A stretch of DNA of 60,502 bases from Streptomyces pyxinicus (GTDB taxonomy: Bacteria; Actinomycetota; Actinomycetes; Streptomycetales; Streptomycetaceae), in assembly GCF_024753135.1 (NCBI RefSeq), contig NZ_JANUGP010000038.1, forward strand, positions 1-60,502, written 5' to 3'. The stretch's first letter is position 1, and each line of letters opens with the position of its first letter. Under the pieces are notes generated by a model. It was not told the DNA's origin. It ran no database searches and saw only the letters and a list, made by a program, of their open reading frames with translations. The translations under genes and the position numbers were made by a program. Below are positions 10,517 to 19,257 of this stretch, one piece after another.

Positions 10517-11382
10517 TGAGCGGCTGGCTGCCCACCGCGCCCTGCACCCCGGGCGCCTGCGCGGGCCCGGCCCGGGCCACGGTGGCCGCACCGCGCGCCG
10601 CGCTCCGGCTGGCCGCGGTCGCGGCGCTGGTGCTGGCCGGGATCGCGCTGTCCCCGTTCGGCGGGCGGATCCCCGCCGAGCGGGTCCGCTGGTGGTGCCG
10701 GGCGATCGTACGGGCCGCCGGGGTCCGGGTGCGGATCACCGGCGCCGCGCCGGCGGACGGCGGGCTGCTGCTGGTCGCCAACCACGTCTCCTGGCTGGAC
10801 ATCCCGCTGCTGGCCGCCGTACGCCCCGCCCGGATGCTCGCCAAGTCCGAGATCGGGCGGTGGCCGGTGGCGGGCCCGCTGGCCGCGCGCGGCGGTGCCC
10901 TGTTCATCGAGCGGGACCGGCTGCGCGCCCTGCCCGGCACCGTCGCCCGCGTCGCCGGCGCGCTGCGCGCGGGCGCGGCCGTGGCCGTCTTCCCGGAGGG
11001 CAGCACCTGGTGCGGGCGGGCCCACGGACGCTTCCGCCGGGCGGTGTTCCAGGCCGCGCTGGACGCGGGCGTGCCCGTCCAGCCGGTCGGCCTGCGCTAC
11101 CGGCAGCGGGACGGCGGCCCCGGCACCGCCGCGGCCTTCGTCGGCGACGACACCCTGCTCGCCTCGCTGTGGCGGGTGGCCCGCACCCGGGGCCTGGTCG
11201 CCGAGGTGACGGTACGGCCGCTGATCACGCCCGGCGCCCACCCCGACCGGCGCGCCCTCGCCCGCGCCGCCCAGCCGGTCACGCCCGAGCCCGCCTGGAC
11301 GCACGCCGCCCTGGTCGCGGAGCATCCGGTGACCGGGGCGGGCGCCGCGCCCACGGTTCAGGAGATGACCCGGGCCAGATAG
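10516..11382 (+). CDS. olsA: Lyso-ornithine lipid O-acyltransferase (OlsA-like PlsC protein)
   Basis: This 288-residue membrane-associated acyltransferase has an N-terminal hydrophobic segment (about residues 27-50) and the PlsC/LPAAT motifs: NHVSWLD, the HX4D catalytic block near residue 93, and VFPEGSTWCG near residue 160. It would acylate the product of OlsB to make ornithine lipid; the shared operon supports this over a generic phospholipid role. Its last codons lie within a 183-bp tandem duplication that also copies the end of the convergent UvrA-like gene. Before the duplication the two genes would have overlapped tail to tail. Confidence 0.85.
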   Translation: MSGWLPTAPCTPGACAGPARATVAAPRAALRLAAVAALVLAGIALSPFGGRIPAERVRWWCRAIVRAAGVRVRITGAAPADGGLLLVANHVSWLDIPLLAAVRPARMLAKSEIGRWPVAGPLAARGGALFIERDRLRALPGTVARVAGALRAGAAVAVFPEGSTWCGRAHGRFRRAVFQAALDAGVPVQPVGLRYRQRDGGPGTAAAFVGDDTLLASLWRVARTRGLVAEVTVRPLITPGAHPDRRALARAAQPVTPEPAWTHAALVAEHPVTGAGAAPTVQEMTRAR

Positions 11383-11604
11383 GGCGCCGTCGCGCTGTCC
11401 GGCGCCTCGGCCACGCGGCGCCATCCCGACCGGCGCGCCCTCGCCCGTGCCGCCCGGCCGGTCGCGCCTGAGCCCGCCTGGACGCACGCGGCCCTGGTCG
11501 CGGAGCATCCGGTGACCGGGGCGGGTACCGCGCCCACGGTTCAGGACATGACCCGGGCCAGATAGGGCGCCGTCGCGCTGTCCGGCGCCTCGGCCACCCG
11601 GCGC
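11242..11604. repeat. 183-bp tandem duplication of olsA / UvrA-like gene ends
   Basis: Copy 1 (11242-11421) and copy 2 (11425-11604) align at an offset of 183 bp with about 11 mismatches in 180 positions (roughly 94% identity). Copy 1 contains the end and stop of olsA. Copy 2 contains the end and stop of the minus-strand UvrA-like gene. Consequently 11383-11540 holds dead duplicates: a plus-strand fragment ending TVQDMTRAR and a minus-strand fragment ending YLARVIS. The period is exactly 61 codons, and both genes remain intact. Confidence 0.9.
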
Positions 11605-13889
11605 GGCGGCCCGGCGGCCACGATCCGGCCGCCCCGGTCGCCGCCGCCCGGACCCAGGTCGATCACCCAGTCTGCGCCCGCGACCACCGTCATGTCGTGC
11701 TCCACCACGACGACCGTGTTCCCGGCCTCCACCAGCCCGTCCAGGCGGTCCATCAACACCTCGACGTCGGCCGGGTGCAGTCCCGTGGTCGGCTCGTCCA
11801 GCAGGTACAGGGTGTGGCCGCGCCGCCCGCGCTGGAGTTCGCTCGCCAGCTTGATCCGCTGCGCCTCCCCGCCGGACAGCTCGGTCGCCGGCTGGCCGAG
11901 CCGCAGATAGCCGAGGCCCACGTCGAGCAGCGTGCCCAGGCTCCGGGCCACCGCCGGCACGTCCGCGAAGAACTCCGCCGCCGCCTCCACCGTCAGGTCC
12001 AGCACCTCGGCGATGCTCCGGCCCCGGTACGCCACCTGGAGCGTCTCGGGGTTGTAGCGGGCACCGGCACAGTCCGGGCAGGGCGCGTAGGTGCTCGGCA
12101 GGAACAGCAGCTCGACGCTGACGAACCCCTCGCCCTGGCAGGTCTCGCAGCGCCCGCCGGACACGTTGAAGGAGAACCGCCCCACGCCGTACCCGCGCCG
12201 TCGCGCCTCCTCGGTGCCGGCGAACACCTTGCGCACCACGTCGAACAGGCCCGTGTAGGTGGCCAGGTTGGAGCGCGGGGTGCGGCCGATGGGCTTCTGG
12301 TCCACCCGGACCAGCCGGTCCACGCCCGCCACGTCCTGCGTCAACGCCTCGATGAGCGTGGACTTCCCGGACCCGGACACCCCGGTGACGGCGGTGAACG
12401 CGCCGAGCGGGAACTCGGCCGTCACCTCGCGCAGGTTGTGCCGGGTCACCGGCCCGACCTTCAACCAGCCGCGTGGCGCGCGCACTTCGCGCTCCGGGCC
12501 GGGGGACTCGTCGAAGAGATAGGCGGCGGTCGCCGACTCCGTGACCGACGCCAGCTCGGGCACCGGCCCGCTGTAGAGCACGCGTCCGCCGTGCTCGCCC
12601 GCGCCGGGGCCCACGTCCACCAGCCAGTCGGCGCCGCGCACCACGTCCAGGTGGTGCTCCACGACGAACACCGAGTTCCCGGCCCGCTTGAGCCGGTCCA
12701 GCACGGTCAGCAGGGCCTCGGTGTCCGCCGGGTGCAGTCCGGCTGACGGCTCGTCGAGCACGTACACCACGCCGAACAGCCCCGAGCGCAACTGCGTGGC
12801 CAGCCTGAGGCGTTGCAGCTCGCCCGCCGAGAGGGTGGGCGCCGCCCGGTCCAGGCTGAGGTAGCCGAGGCCGAGTTCGACCACCGGCGCGATCCGGGAC
12901 CTGAGGTCCTCGATGAGGACGCGTGCCGTCTCCGAGTCGCCGTGCGGCATCCCGGCGAGGTCGGTCAGCGGCAGCGCGGCCAGTTCGGCGACAGTCCGGC
13001 CGGCGAAGGTCACCGCCAGCGCCTCCGGCCGCAGCCTGCCGCCCCCGCAGACCGGGCAGGGCGCACTGGTCAGGAAGCGCTCGGCCTTCGCCCGCAGCGT
13101 GGCGGATTTCGTGTCCGAGAAGGTCTTCAGCACATACCGGCGGGCGCTCATGTACGTGCCCTGGTACGGCCGTTGGATGCGGTCGGCGTCCCGGACCGGG
13201 TGCACGGTGACGACCGGCTGCTCGTCCGTGAACAGGATCCACTCACGCGCGGCGGCGGGCAGCTCGCGCCAGGGCCGGTCCACGTCGTACCCGAGCGCGT
13301 CGAGCACGTCCCGCAGGTTCTTGCCCTGCCAGGCGCCCGGCCAGGCCGCGACGGCGCCCTCCCGGATGGACAGTGAGGGGTCGGGGACGAGCAGTTCCTC
13401 GCTGGTGGTGTGCACGCGGCCGAGGCCGTGGCACTCCGGGCAGGCGCCGGCGGCCGTGTTCGGGGAGAACGCGTCCGAATCGAGCCGCTCGGCGCCCGGC
13501 GGATACTCCCCGGCCCGCGAGAACAGCATGCGCAGGGAGTTCGAGAGATTGGTGACCGTGCCCACCGAGGAACGCGAGGTGGGGGCCGAGCGGCGCTGCT
13601 GGAGCGAGACGGCGGGCGGCAGCCCGGTGATCTCGCCGACCTTGGGCGCCCCGACCTGGTGGATCAGCCGGCGCGCGTACGGCGCGACCGACTCGAAGTA
13701 GCGTCGCTGCGCCTCGGCGTAGACGGTGCCGAAGGCCAGCGACGACTTGCCCGAGCCGGACACGCCGGTGAACACGGCCAGCACATCCCGTGGCACGTCC
13801 ACGTCCACGCCCCGGAGATTGTGCTCACGGGCATCGCGGACGCGGACGAAGGGATCATGCGGGCTGCGCATGGCGGGTGGGCTGTGCAT
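11541..13889 (-). CDS. UvrA2/DrrC-like ABC ATPase (excinuclease UvrA family)
   Basis: The 782-residue protein is a UvrA-class ATPase. The first P-loop is GVSGSGKS (42-49) with an LSAGELQRLRL signature; the second is TGVSGSGKST with LSGGEAQRIKLA. Zinc-type Cys pairs are present (CPECHGLG, CPVCGGGRL, CETCQGEG ... CPDC). At about 780 residues it is clearly shorter than housekeeping UvrA (about 940-1000) and matches the UvrA2/DrrC group, implicated in tolerance to DNA-intercalating drugs. DNA binding is expected; antibiotic resistance is inference. ATG 13889 lies nine bases after a TAGAGT -10-like element; ATG 13871 is an alternative start. Its 3' end is part of the tandem duplication. Confidence 0.88.
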   Translation of the reverse strand: MHSPPAMRSPHDPFVRVRDAREHNLRGVDVDVPRDVLAVFTGVSGSGKSSLAFGTVYAEAQRRYFESVAPYARRLIHQVGAPKVGEITGLPPAVSLQQRRSAPTSRSSVGTVTNLSNSLRMLFSRAGEYPPGAERLDSDAFSPNTAAGACPECHGLGRVHTTSEELLVPDPSLSIREGAVAAWPGAWQGKNLRDVLDALGYDVDRPWRELPAAAREWILFTDEQPVVTVHPVRDADRIQRPYQGTYMSARRYVLKTFSDTKSATLRAKAERFLTSAPCPVCGGGRLRPEALAVTFAGRTVAELAALPLTDLAGMPHGDSETARVLIEDLRSRIAPVVELGLGYLSLDRAAPTLSAGELQRLRLATQLRSGLFGVVYVLDEPSAGLHPADTEALLTVLDRLKRAGNSVFVVEHHLDVVRGADWLVDVGPGAGEHGGRVLYSGPVPELASVTESATAAYLFDESPGPEREVRAPRGWLKVGPVTRHNLREVTAEFPLGAFTAVTGVSGSGKSTLIEALTQDVAGVDRLVRVDQKPIGRTPRSNLATYTGLFDVVRKVFAGTEEARRRGYGVGRFSFNVSGGRCETCQGEGFVSVELLFLPSTYAPCPDCAGARYNPETLQVAYRGRSIAEVLDLTVEAAAEFFADVPAVARSLGTLLDVGLGYLRLGQPATELSGGEAQRIKLASELQRGRRGHTLYLLDEPTTGLHPADVEVLMDRLDGLVEAGNTVVVVEHDMTVVAGADWVIDLGPGGGDRGGRIVAAGPPRRVAEAPDSATAPYLARVMS

Positions 13890-13918
13890 AGAGGGGAGAC
13901 TCTATCCGCCCACGCCCG

Positions 13919-14113
13919 CTACGCCCCCGGCGGGTTGTCCCGGTTCTGCCGGGTGCCGAACTCGTCCCGCAGCTTGTCCTGGCCGGTGTCGACCTGCGAC
14001 TGGTACTTGTTGCCGGTGCGCTGGTCGACGTAGTCCCCGCCCTTGTCGATGCCCTTGTCGGCCATGCCCTCGTGGCCCTTGAGCATGCCCTTGATCTTGT
14101 CCATGAAGGACAT
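13919..14113 (-). CDS. MT0933-like antitoxin-family small protein
   Basis: A 64-residue hydrophilic protein of the MT0933_antitox family (PF14013), recognised by MSFMDKIKGMLKGHEG and the charged GIDKGGDYVDQRTGNKY segment. ATG 14113 follows a strong AGGAGG at about 7-nt spacing; longer in-frame starts lie inside the neighbouring gene and lack support. Despite the family name, no toxin partner is visible beside it; flanking genes are the UvrA-like ATPase and a flavin oxidoreductase. Only 10 bp separate it from the upstream LLM gene, so co-transcription is likely. In Streptomyces these abundant proteins may have roles other than antitoxin. Confidence 0.8.
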   Translation of the reverse strand: MSFMDKIKGMLKGHEGMADKGIDKGGDYVDQRTGNKYQSQVDTGQDKLRDEFGTRQNRDNPPGA

Positions 14114-14123
14114 GGCGGCCCTC

Positions 14124-15194
14124 CTAGTCGCTTGAGGCTTCCCTCCCAGGGTCACCGGGGCCCGCCCGGTTCGCATCTCGGGCCGGCCGGCTCCCGGACG
14201 CGAAGAGCGCGGCGAGCCGCCGGTGCGAGTCCAGCAGGGCCGCCCGGTCGTGGGTGCTGGTGGTGACCAGGACCTCGGCGGCGCCGGTCTCCTTCAGTAC
14301 CGTCTCCAGTTCGGCGGCGACCTGGTCGGCGGTGCCGGCGAGGTGCCCGGTCAGGCCGGACTCGTACAGCTCCCGTTCCCGCGCGGTCATCGCCAGGGCC
14401 TCGATCCGCTCGGCCGGGGCGAGCGGCCGGAAGGTGCCGCGGGTGCGGGCGTGCGCCATCGCCCAGGCCTCCGGGAGCAGCAGCCGCCGCGCCTCGGCCT
14501 CGGTGCCGGCGACCGCGACCGTCCCGGAGACCACCACGTACGGCTCGGCCGCCCAGGGCGAGGGCCGGAACAGGGCGCGGTACCGCTCGATGCCACGCAG
14601 CAGCTTCTCCCGGCCGCGCAGGTCGCCGATGACCAGGGGCAGACCGGCACGGGCCGCGATCTCGGCGCCCTCGCCCGTCGCCAGCACGAAGGGCGGCACC
14701 CGCAGGCCCTCGGCGGGGCGGGCACGCACCCCGGTCGTCGAGCCGCCCGTGAACCACTCCAGCAGCTCGGCCAGCCGATCCGCGAACTCCTCGGCGTCCC
14801 CCTTGCCCCGGCCGAGCGCCCGGCGCACCCCGTCGGTGAAGCCCACCGAGCGGCCGAGCCCCATGTCGATCCGCCCGGGGAAGAGCGCCTCCAGCACCCC
14901 GAACTGCTCGGCGACGACCAGGGGTTGGTGGTTGGGCAGCATCACCCCGCCGGTGCCGACCCGGAGGGTCCGGGTGGCCCCGGCCACGGCGGCGGCCAGC
15001 ACGGTCGGCGCGGACCCGGCGACCCCCGGGACGCCGTGGTGCTCGGACACCCAGAACCGGTGGTAGCCGAGTGCCTCCACCTCCCGCGCCAGCGCCACGG
15101 TCTCCCGCAGCGCCTCGGCCGGCGGCCGGCCCTCGCGGGTGCGGGAGCGGTCGAGGACGGAGAACCTGGTCCGGGCGATCACTGAACTGCTCAC
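14124..15194 (-). CDS. LLM-class flavin-dependent oxidoreductase
   Basis: A 356-residue bacterial-luciferase-like monooxygenase (PF00296, group 1/MsnO8-like). Typical signatures are ALGYHRFWVSEHHG near residue 42, RVGTGGVMLPNHQPLVVAEQFG near residue 78, and PGRIDMGLGRS. Such enzymes use FMNH2, often F420 or reduced flavin, to oxidise aliphatic or aldehyde-like substrates; the substrate here is unknown. GTG 15194 starts the frame but lacks a ribosome binding site; a second GTG four codons in is possible. The antitoxin-like gene follows 10 bp downstream. Confidence 0.85.
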   Translation of the reverse strand: MSSSVIARTRFSVLDRSRTREGRPPAEALRETVALAREVEALGYHRFWVSEHHGVPGVAGSAPTVLAAAVAGATRTLRVGTGGVMLPNHQPLVVAEQFGVLEALFPGRIDMGLGRSVGFTDGVRRALGRGKGDAEEFADRLAELLEWFTGGSTTGVRARPAEGLRVPPFVLATGEGAEIAARAGLPLVIGDLRGREKLLRGIERYRALFRPSPWAAEPYVVVSGTVAVAGTEAEARRLLLPEAWAMAHARTRGTFRPLAPAERIEALAMTARERELYESGLTGHLAGTADQVAAELETVLKETGAAEVLVTTSTHDRAALLDSHRRLAALFASGSRPARDANRAGPGDPGREASSD

Positions 15195-15279
15195 GCGGGG
15201 TTCAACGCGTGGCCGCGCCCGGGATTCCCGCGCCGCCCGGCCCCCTTCCTCGCCCGAGCCGGCCGCCGGCCGCGCTGGC

Positions 15280-15285
15280 TAGGCT
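15280..15285 (+). promoter_or_regulatory. -10 element TAGGCT, leaderless start of HAD gene
   Basis: TAGGCT is followed by six bases and then the GTG at 15292, so the predicted transcript starts at the codon. No ribosome binding site or good -35 is visible. Confidence 0.4.
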
Positions 15286-15291
15286 TGCGGC

Positions 15292-15798
15292 GTGACCGAC
15301 AGCCACGTGACCGACAGCCGGCAGCGCCCGCTCGCCGTGTTCGACCTCGACAACACCCTGGCCGACACCGCCCACCGCCAGCACTTCCTGGAGGGGCGGC
15401 CCAAGGACTGGTCGGGGTTCTTCGGCGCCGCGCCCAAGGACCCGCCGCTCGCCGAGGGGGTGGCGCTGGCCGCCCGCAGCGCCGGGGAGTGCGAGATCGT
15501 CTATCTCACCGGCCGGCCCGAGCGCTGCCGCCGGGACACCCTGGCGTGGCTCGCGGCCCAGGGGCTGCCGGAGGGGCGCGTGCACATGCGCGGGAACGCC
15601 GACCGCAGGCCGGCGCGGTTCACCAAGCTGGAGATCCTGCGCCGGCTCGCCCGGGACCGGGAGGTGCGGGTCCTGGTGGACGACGACGAACTGGTGTGCG
15701 ACGACGCCGAGCGCGCCGGGTTCACGGTGGTGCGGGCCCGCTGGGCCGCGAAGTCCGCCGCACTGGCGGAGGCGCAGGAGGGCGAGGGCCGCACCTGA
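15292..15798 (+). CDS. HAD-superfamily phosphatase, short
   Basis: A 168-residue HAD-like hydrolase. Motif I is VFDLDNTLAD (nucleophile Asp near residue 17), motif II IVYLTGRPERCR contains the Thr, a Lys occurs in RFTKLEIL, and motif III is VLVDDDELVCDDAER. The short form with no large cap resembles polynucleotide-kinase-3'-phosphatase-like or acid-phosphatase-like domains. Substrate unknown. It is a lone gene with a predicted leaderless mRNA, converging on dodecin 22 bp further on. Confidence 0.8.
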   Translation: MTDSHVTDSRQRPLAVFDLDNTLADTAHRQHFLEGRPKDWSGFFGAAPKDPPLAEGVALAARSAGECEIVYLTGRPERCRRDTLAWLAAQGLPEGRVHMRGNADRRPARFTKLEILRRLARDREVRVLVDDDELVCDDAERAGFTVVRARWAAKSAALAEAQEGEGRT

Positions 15799-15820
15799 CC
15801 GCCGGGAAGGAGAGGGCGGC

Positions 15821-16036
15821 TCAGTCCTCGTCGTCGATGCGGAAGCCGACCTTCAGGCCGACCTGGAAGTGCTCGACCTCTCCGTTCTCGATCTGCCCGC
15901 GGATCTGGGTCACCTCGAACCAGTCCAGGTTGCGCAGGGTCCGGGAGGCGCGGGCGATGCCGTTGCGGAGGGCCTGGTCGAGCCCTTCGTGGGAGGTGCC
16001 GACGATCTCGGTGACCCGGTAGGTGTGGTTCGACAT
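15821..16036 (-). CDS. Dodecin (flavin-storage protein)
   Basis: A 71-residue dodecin, the dodecameric flavin-binding and buffering protein. The whole family pattern is visible: YRVTEIVGTS at the start, ARASRTLRNLDWFEV with the flavin-stacking Trp39, and VGLKVGFRID at the end. ATG 16036 follows AAGGAGA at about 7-nt spacing; the longer open frame upstream is not coding. Flavin supply could serve the several flavoenzymes nearby, but that is conjecture. Confidence 0.93.
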   Translation of the reverse strand: MSNHTYRVTEIVGTSHEGLDQALRNGIARASRTLRNLDWFEVTQIRGQIENGEVEHFQVGLKVGFRIDDED

Positions 16037-16263
16037 GCGGGTTCTCCTTGCGGACGAAATGACGTACGGGGCCGTACTCCACCGTGCCCCATCCCCGCCC
16101 GGGCCGCACGGCGATCGCCCGCTCACTCTCGGTGTCCTTGACCCCTGGCATTGGTCCATACCAGACTCGGGGCACCCGTACGAGTCCCCTCGCTCGTCCC
16201 CCCACGATCGGGCCCCCACGCCTGTCCGCATCTCCCCCCGGCCAGTCAGAACAGGACCCCCTC

Positions 16264-17520
16264 GTGAGACGTCGCCTCCTTGCCCTCATCTGTGTCACCG
16301 GCTCCCTCGTCAGCGCCTGCGGGATGCTTCCCGGCGGGCACGAGCGCAAGACCGTCACCGTCTGGCTGATGAAGGACAGCGCCTCCAAGGATTTCCTGAA
16401 GCGCTTCACCGAGGACTTCGAACGCACCCACGAGGACCTGCGCCTGGACATCCGCATCCAGGAATGGACCGGCATCGTGGACAAGGTCCGGGGCGCGCTC
16501 AAGGGCGGCGCCGAGAACGGCCCGGACGTCATCGAGGTCGGCAACACCCAGGTGCCGCTGTACGCGGACGGCGGCCGGCTGGCCGACCTGACGCTGGAGT
16601 CGATGCGCGACTGGGGCAAGGAGAAGTGGCTGCCCGGCCTCGCCCAGCCCGGCAAGGACGGCAACAAGCAGTACGGCGTGCCCTGGTACGCGGCCAACCG
16701 GGTGGTGATCTACCGCAAGGACCTCTTCGAGCAGGCCGGCATCACCGGTACGCCGAAGACCCGCGCGCAGTGGCTCGCCGACACCGAGAAGCTGAACTCC
16801 GGTGACACCCAGGGTATCTACCTCGCCGGTCAGGACTGGTACACGCTCTCCGGGTTCATCTGGGACGAGGGCGGCGACCTCGCCCGGCAGAAGGACCTGG
16901 AGTGGCGGGGCACCCTGGACAGCCCCGAGGCGCTGCGCGGCATGGAGTTCTACAAGAGCCTCCAGGCGCTGGGCCGGGGGCCCGTGGACGCGGACGAGGA
17001 ACACCCGCCGCAGGCCGGGGTGTTCGCCGGCGGCAAGATCGCCCAGATCGTCGCCGTACCCGGCCTCGCCCAGACCATCGTGCGGCAGAACCCCGAACTG
17101 AAGGGCAAGCTCGGCTTCTTCCCGGTGCCCGGCAAGAGCGCCGGCCGGCCCGGCACCGTCTTCACCGGCGGCTCCGACCTGGTCGTCCCGCAGAACACCG
17201 ACGACCAGTTCGCGGCGACCTCCGTCGTGGCCGCGCTGACCGGCGCCAAGTGGGACACCGACCTCGCCCGCACCATGAACTACGTGCCCAACAAGACCAC
17301 GCTGGCGAGCGCGGTCGACAGCGAGGAGGGGGTCGCCGCCATGGCCGCCGGCGCGGCGCACGGCCGGGCGACCCCCAACAGCCCGCAGTGGGCCGATGTC
17401 GAGGCCGACAACCCGATCAAGGGCTACATGACCCGGGTGCTGGGCGGAGCGGACCCGGCGACCGAGGCCCGCCGGGCCTCCCGGAAGATCACCGAGGCGC
17501 TCACCCCGAACGTGGGCTGA
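16264..17520 (+). CDS. Extracellular sugar-binding lipoprotein (ABC family 1 type)
   Basis: This 418-residue protein has a basic N-terminus, a hydrophobic core and the lipobox LVSAC (Cys about residue 19), so it should be a membrane-anchored solute-binding protein. The rest resembles family-1 carbohydrate-binding proteins: VTVWLMKDS, GPDVIEVGNTQVPLYADGG, VPWYAANRVVIYRKDLFEQAG, and FTGGSDLVVPQNT. No permease or ATPase genes lie beside it, so it is an orphan component that must use a remote transporter. GTG 16264 is chosen because the signal peptide starts there; the frame is open upstream to 16084 without a signal sequence. It ends one base before the convergent egtD stop, leaving no room for a terminator. 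Confidence 0.88.
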   Translation: MRRRLLALICVTGSLVSACGMLPGGHERKTVTVWLMKDSASKDFLKRFTEDFERTHEDLRLDIRIQEWTGIVDKVRGALKGGAENGPDVIEVGNTQVPLYADGGRLADLTLESMRDWGKEKWLPGLAQPGKDGNKQYGVPWYAANRVVIYRKDLFEQAGITGTPKTRAQWLADTEKLNSGDTQGIYLAGQDWYTLSGFIWDEGGDLARQKDLEWRGTLDSPEALRGMEFYKSLQALGRGPVDADEEHPPQAGVFAGGKIAQIVAVPGLAQTIVRQNPELKGKLGFFPVPGKSAGRPGTVFTGGSDLVVPQNTDDQFAATSVVAALTGAKWDTDLARTMNYVPNKTTLASAVDSEEGVAAMAAGAAHGRATPNSPQWADVEADNPIKGYMTRVLGGADPATEARRASRKITEALTPNVG

Positions 17521-17521
17521 C

Positions 17522-18481
17522 TCACCGGACCACGCTCAGCGACAGCGCGAAGCGGTCCTCCGCGTCCGTCCACCAGTGGGTCAGGTCGAGCCCGGCGGCG
17601 GCGAGTTCGGCGGTCACTCCCTCCCTGCGGAACTTCGCCGACACCTCGGTGCGCATCTCCTCGCCCGCCGCGAAGTCCACGGCGAGGTTCAGCGCGGGCA
17701 CCTTCACGGTCTGCGCGGTCCGCGAGCGCAGCCGCATCTCGATCCACTCGCGCTCGGCGTCCCACAGCGCCACGTGGTCGAAGGCGTCCGGGTCGAAGTC
17801 GGCGCCGAGTTCCCGGTCGACGACCGACAGCACGTTCTTGTTGAACGCGGCCGTCACCCCGGACGCGTCGTCGTACGCCCGCACCAGCACCCGCTCGTCC
17901 TTGACCAGGTCGGTGCCCAGCAGCAGCCCGTCGCCGGGGGACAGCAGGGACCGTACCGAGGCCAGGAACGCGGCGCGCTCGGCGGGCAGCAGATTGCCGA
18001 CGGTGCCGCCGAGGAAGGCCACCAGCCGGGGGCCGGGCGTGTCCGGCAGGGCCAGTGGGGCGGTGAAGTCGGCGATCAGCGCGTGGACGTCGAGCGCCGG
18101 GCGCTCGGCGATGAGGGCCTCGCCGGCCTGGGTGAGGGCGCTCTCGCTGACGTCGACCGGGACATAGGCGGCGAGCGGCAGCGCGTCGATCAGATAGCGC
18201 GTCTTCTCCGAGGACCCCGAGCCCAGCTCCACCAGCGTCCGGGCACCGCTCGCGGCGGCGATCTCAGCGGACCGGGCGGTGAGGATCTCCCGCTCGGCCC
18301 GCGTGGGGTAGTACTCGGGCAACTCGGTGATGCGCTCGAACAGTTCGCTGCCGCGCGCGTCGTAGAACCACTTCGGCGGCAGCCACTTGGGCGTGACGGT
18401 CAGACCGCCCAGGACGTCGGCTCGCAGCGCCGCGTCCGTGGCGTCCTCGGGGAGGGTGCGGGTGACACGGAGGGGACTCAC
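17522..18481 (-). CDS. egtD: L-histidine N-alpha-methyltransferase EgtD
   Basis: The 319-residue enzyme trimethylates histidine with SAM to give hercynine, the first committed ergothioneine step. Family features: PPKWFYDARGSELFERIT near the N-terminus, SAM loop VELGSGSSEKTR near residue 86, VPVDVSE, and LGGTVGNL near residue 150. The C-terminal FNKNVLSVVDREL and RSRTAQTV segments help bind histidine in known EgtD. GTG 18481 overlaps the egtC stop (GTGA). It is last of the four-gene operon egtA-B-C-D. Confidence 0.95.
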   Translation of the reverse strand: MSPLRVTRTLPEDATDAALRADVLGGLTVTPKWLPPKWFYDARGSELFERITELPEYYPTRAEREILTARSAEIAAASGARTLVELGSGSSEKTRYLIDALPLAAYVPVDVSESALTQAGEALIAERPALDVHALIADFTAPLALPDTPGPRLVAFLGGTVGNLLPAERAAFLASVRSLLSPGDGLLLGTDLVKDERVLVRAYDDASGVTAAFNKNVLSVVDRELGADFDPDAFDHVALWDAEREWIEMRLRSRTAQTVKVPALNLAVDFAAGEEMRTEVSAKFRREGVTAELAAAGLDLTHWWTDAEDRFALSLSVVR

Positions 18482-19257
18482 GTACAGGGCTCCTTAGGTG
18501 AGACGGCCGCCGGGTCCTCCAGCGGGTCGAGCAGCACGCCGGCGCGGCTCGCGGTGAGCACGGTGCGGTCGGGGACCTCCTGCCAGCCGGGGTCGTCGTC
18601 GTACGGCTCGGAGGCCACGACCGTCGCGCGGCCGGGCTCCGTGCGGTACCAGAGGCTGTCGCCCCAGGTGGTGGCGGTGATCGTGGCGCCGTCGGTCAGC
18701 AGCAGGTTCAGCCGGGAGGCGGGGGCCGCCTCGGCCAGCAGGCGAACCGTTTCGCCGAGGGCCTGGGCGGCCTCCTCACCGCCGCGCAGCCGATGCAGGA
18801 CCAGCGCCCAGGCGAACGCCGAGTCGGTGCGCGCCTGGAGCGACAGCAGATCGACCGGAGGCAGCAGCGACACCAGGGACGCCGCCGAGTCCGGCCAGCC
18901 CGCGACCGCGCCGTTGTGGCTGAACAGCCACCGCCCGGCCGCGAACGGAGCCGCCGCTGCCTCGGCGTCCGCGCCGGCGAGCGTCGCGTCGCGTACGGCC
19001 GCGAGCACGGCGCCCGAGCGCACCACCCGGGCGAGGTCGGCGAAGGACAGGTCGGCCCAGACCGGCCCGGCCCGCCGGTACCGCGCCGGGACCGGGTCCC
19101 CGGGCGCGTACCAGCCGACCCCGAAGCCGTCCGCGTTGACCGTCCCGTACCGCTGCCGCCTGGGCGCCCACGACTGCCGGTACAGGCTGTGCGGGGGCTC
19201 CACGAGCACGCGTCCCAGCGGCTCCTCGGGCCCCAGGTACGCCAGGTGACGGCACAT
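18478..19257 (-). CDS. egtC: Ergothioneine biosynthesis amidohydrolase EgtC
   Basis: A 259-residue class II (Ntn) glutamine-amidotransferase-fold hydrolase. It removes the gamma-glutamyl group from the hercynyl-gamma-glutamylcysteine sulfoxide made by EgtB. The N-terminal nucleophile is Cys2 (MCRHLAYLG), followed by GTVNADGFGVGWY and FSHNGAVAG, both standard for this fold. ATG 19257 shares one base with the egtB stop. The open frame runs far upstream through egtB in another frame, but only this start exposes Cys2. Confidence 0.95.
   Translation of the reverse strand: MCRHLAYLGPEEPLGRVLVEPPHSLYRQSWAPRRQRYGTVNADGFGVGWYAPGDPVPARYRRAGPVWADLSFADLARVVRSGAVLAAVRDATLAGADAEAAAAPFAAGRWLFSHNGAVAGWPDSAASLVSLLPPVDLLSLQARTDSAFAWALVLHRLRGGEEAAQALGETVRLLAEAAPASRLNLLLTDGATITATTWGDSLWYRTEPGRATVVASEPYDDDPGWQEVPDRTVLTASRAGVLLDPLEDPAAVSPKEPCT

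Noticed and set aside
10480..13242. 920-codon minus-strand frame across olsA and the UvrA-like gene
   Set aside because: It is a different frame from the UvrA-like gene and lacks any recognisable domain.
13919..14113. A toxin-antitoxin pair formed by the MT0933-like protein
   Set aside because: No toxin gene lies beside it; neighbours are a flavin oxidoreductase and a UvrA-like ATPase.
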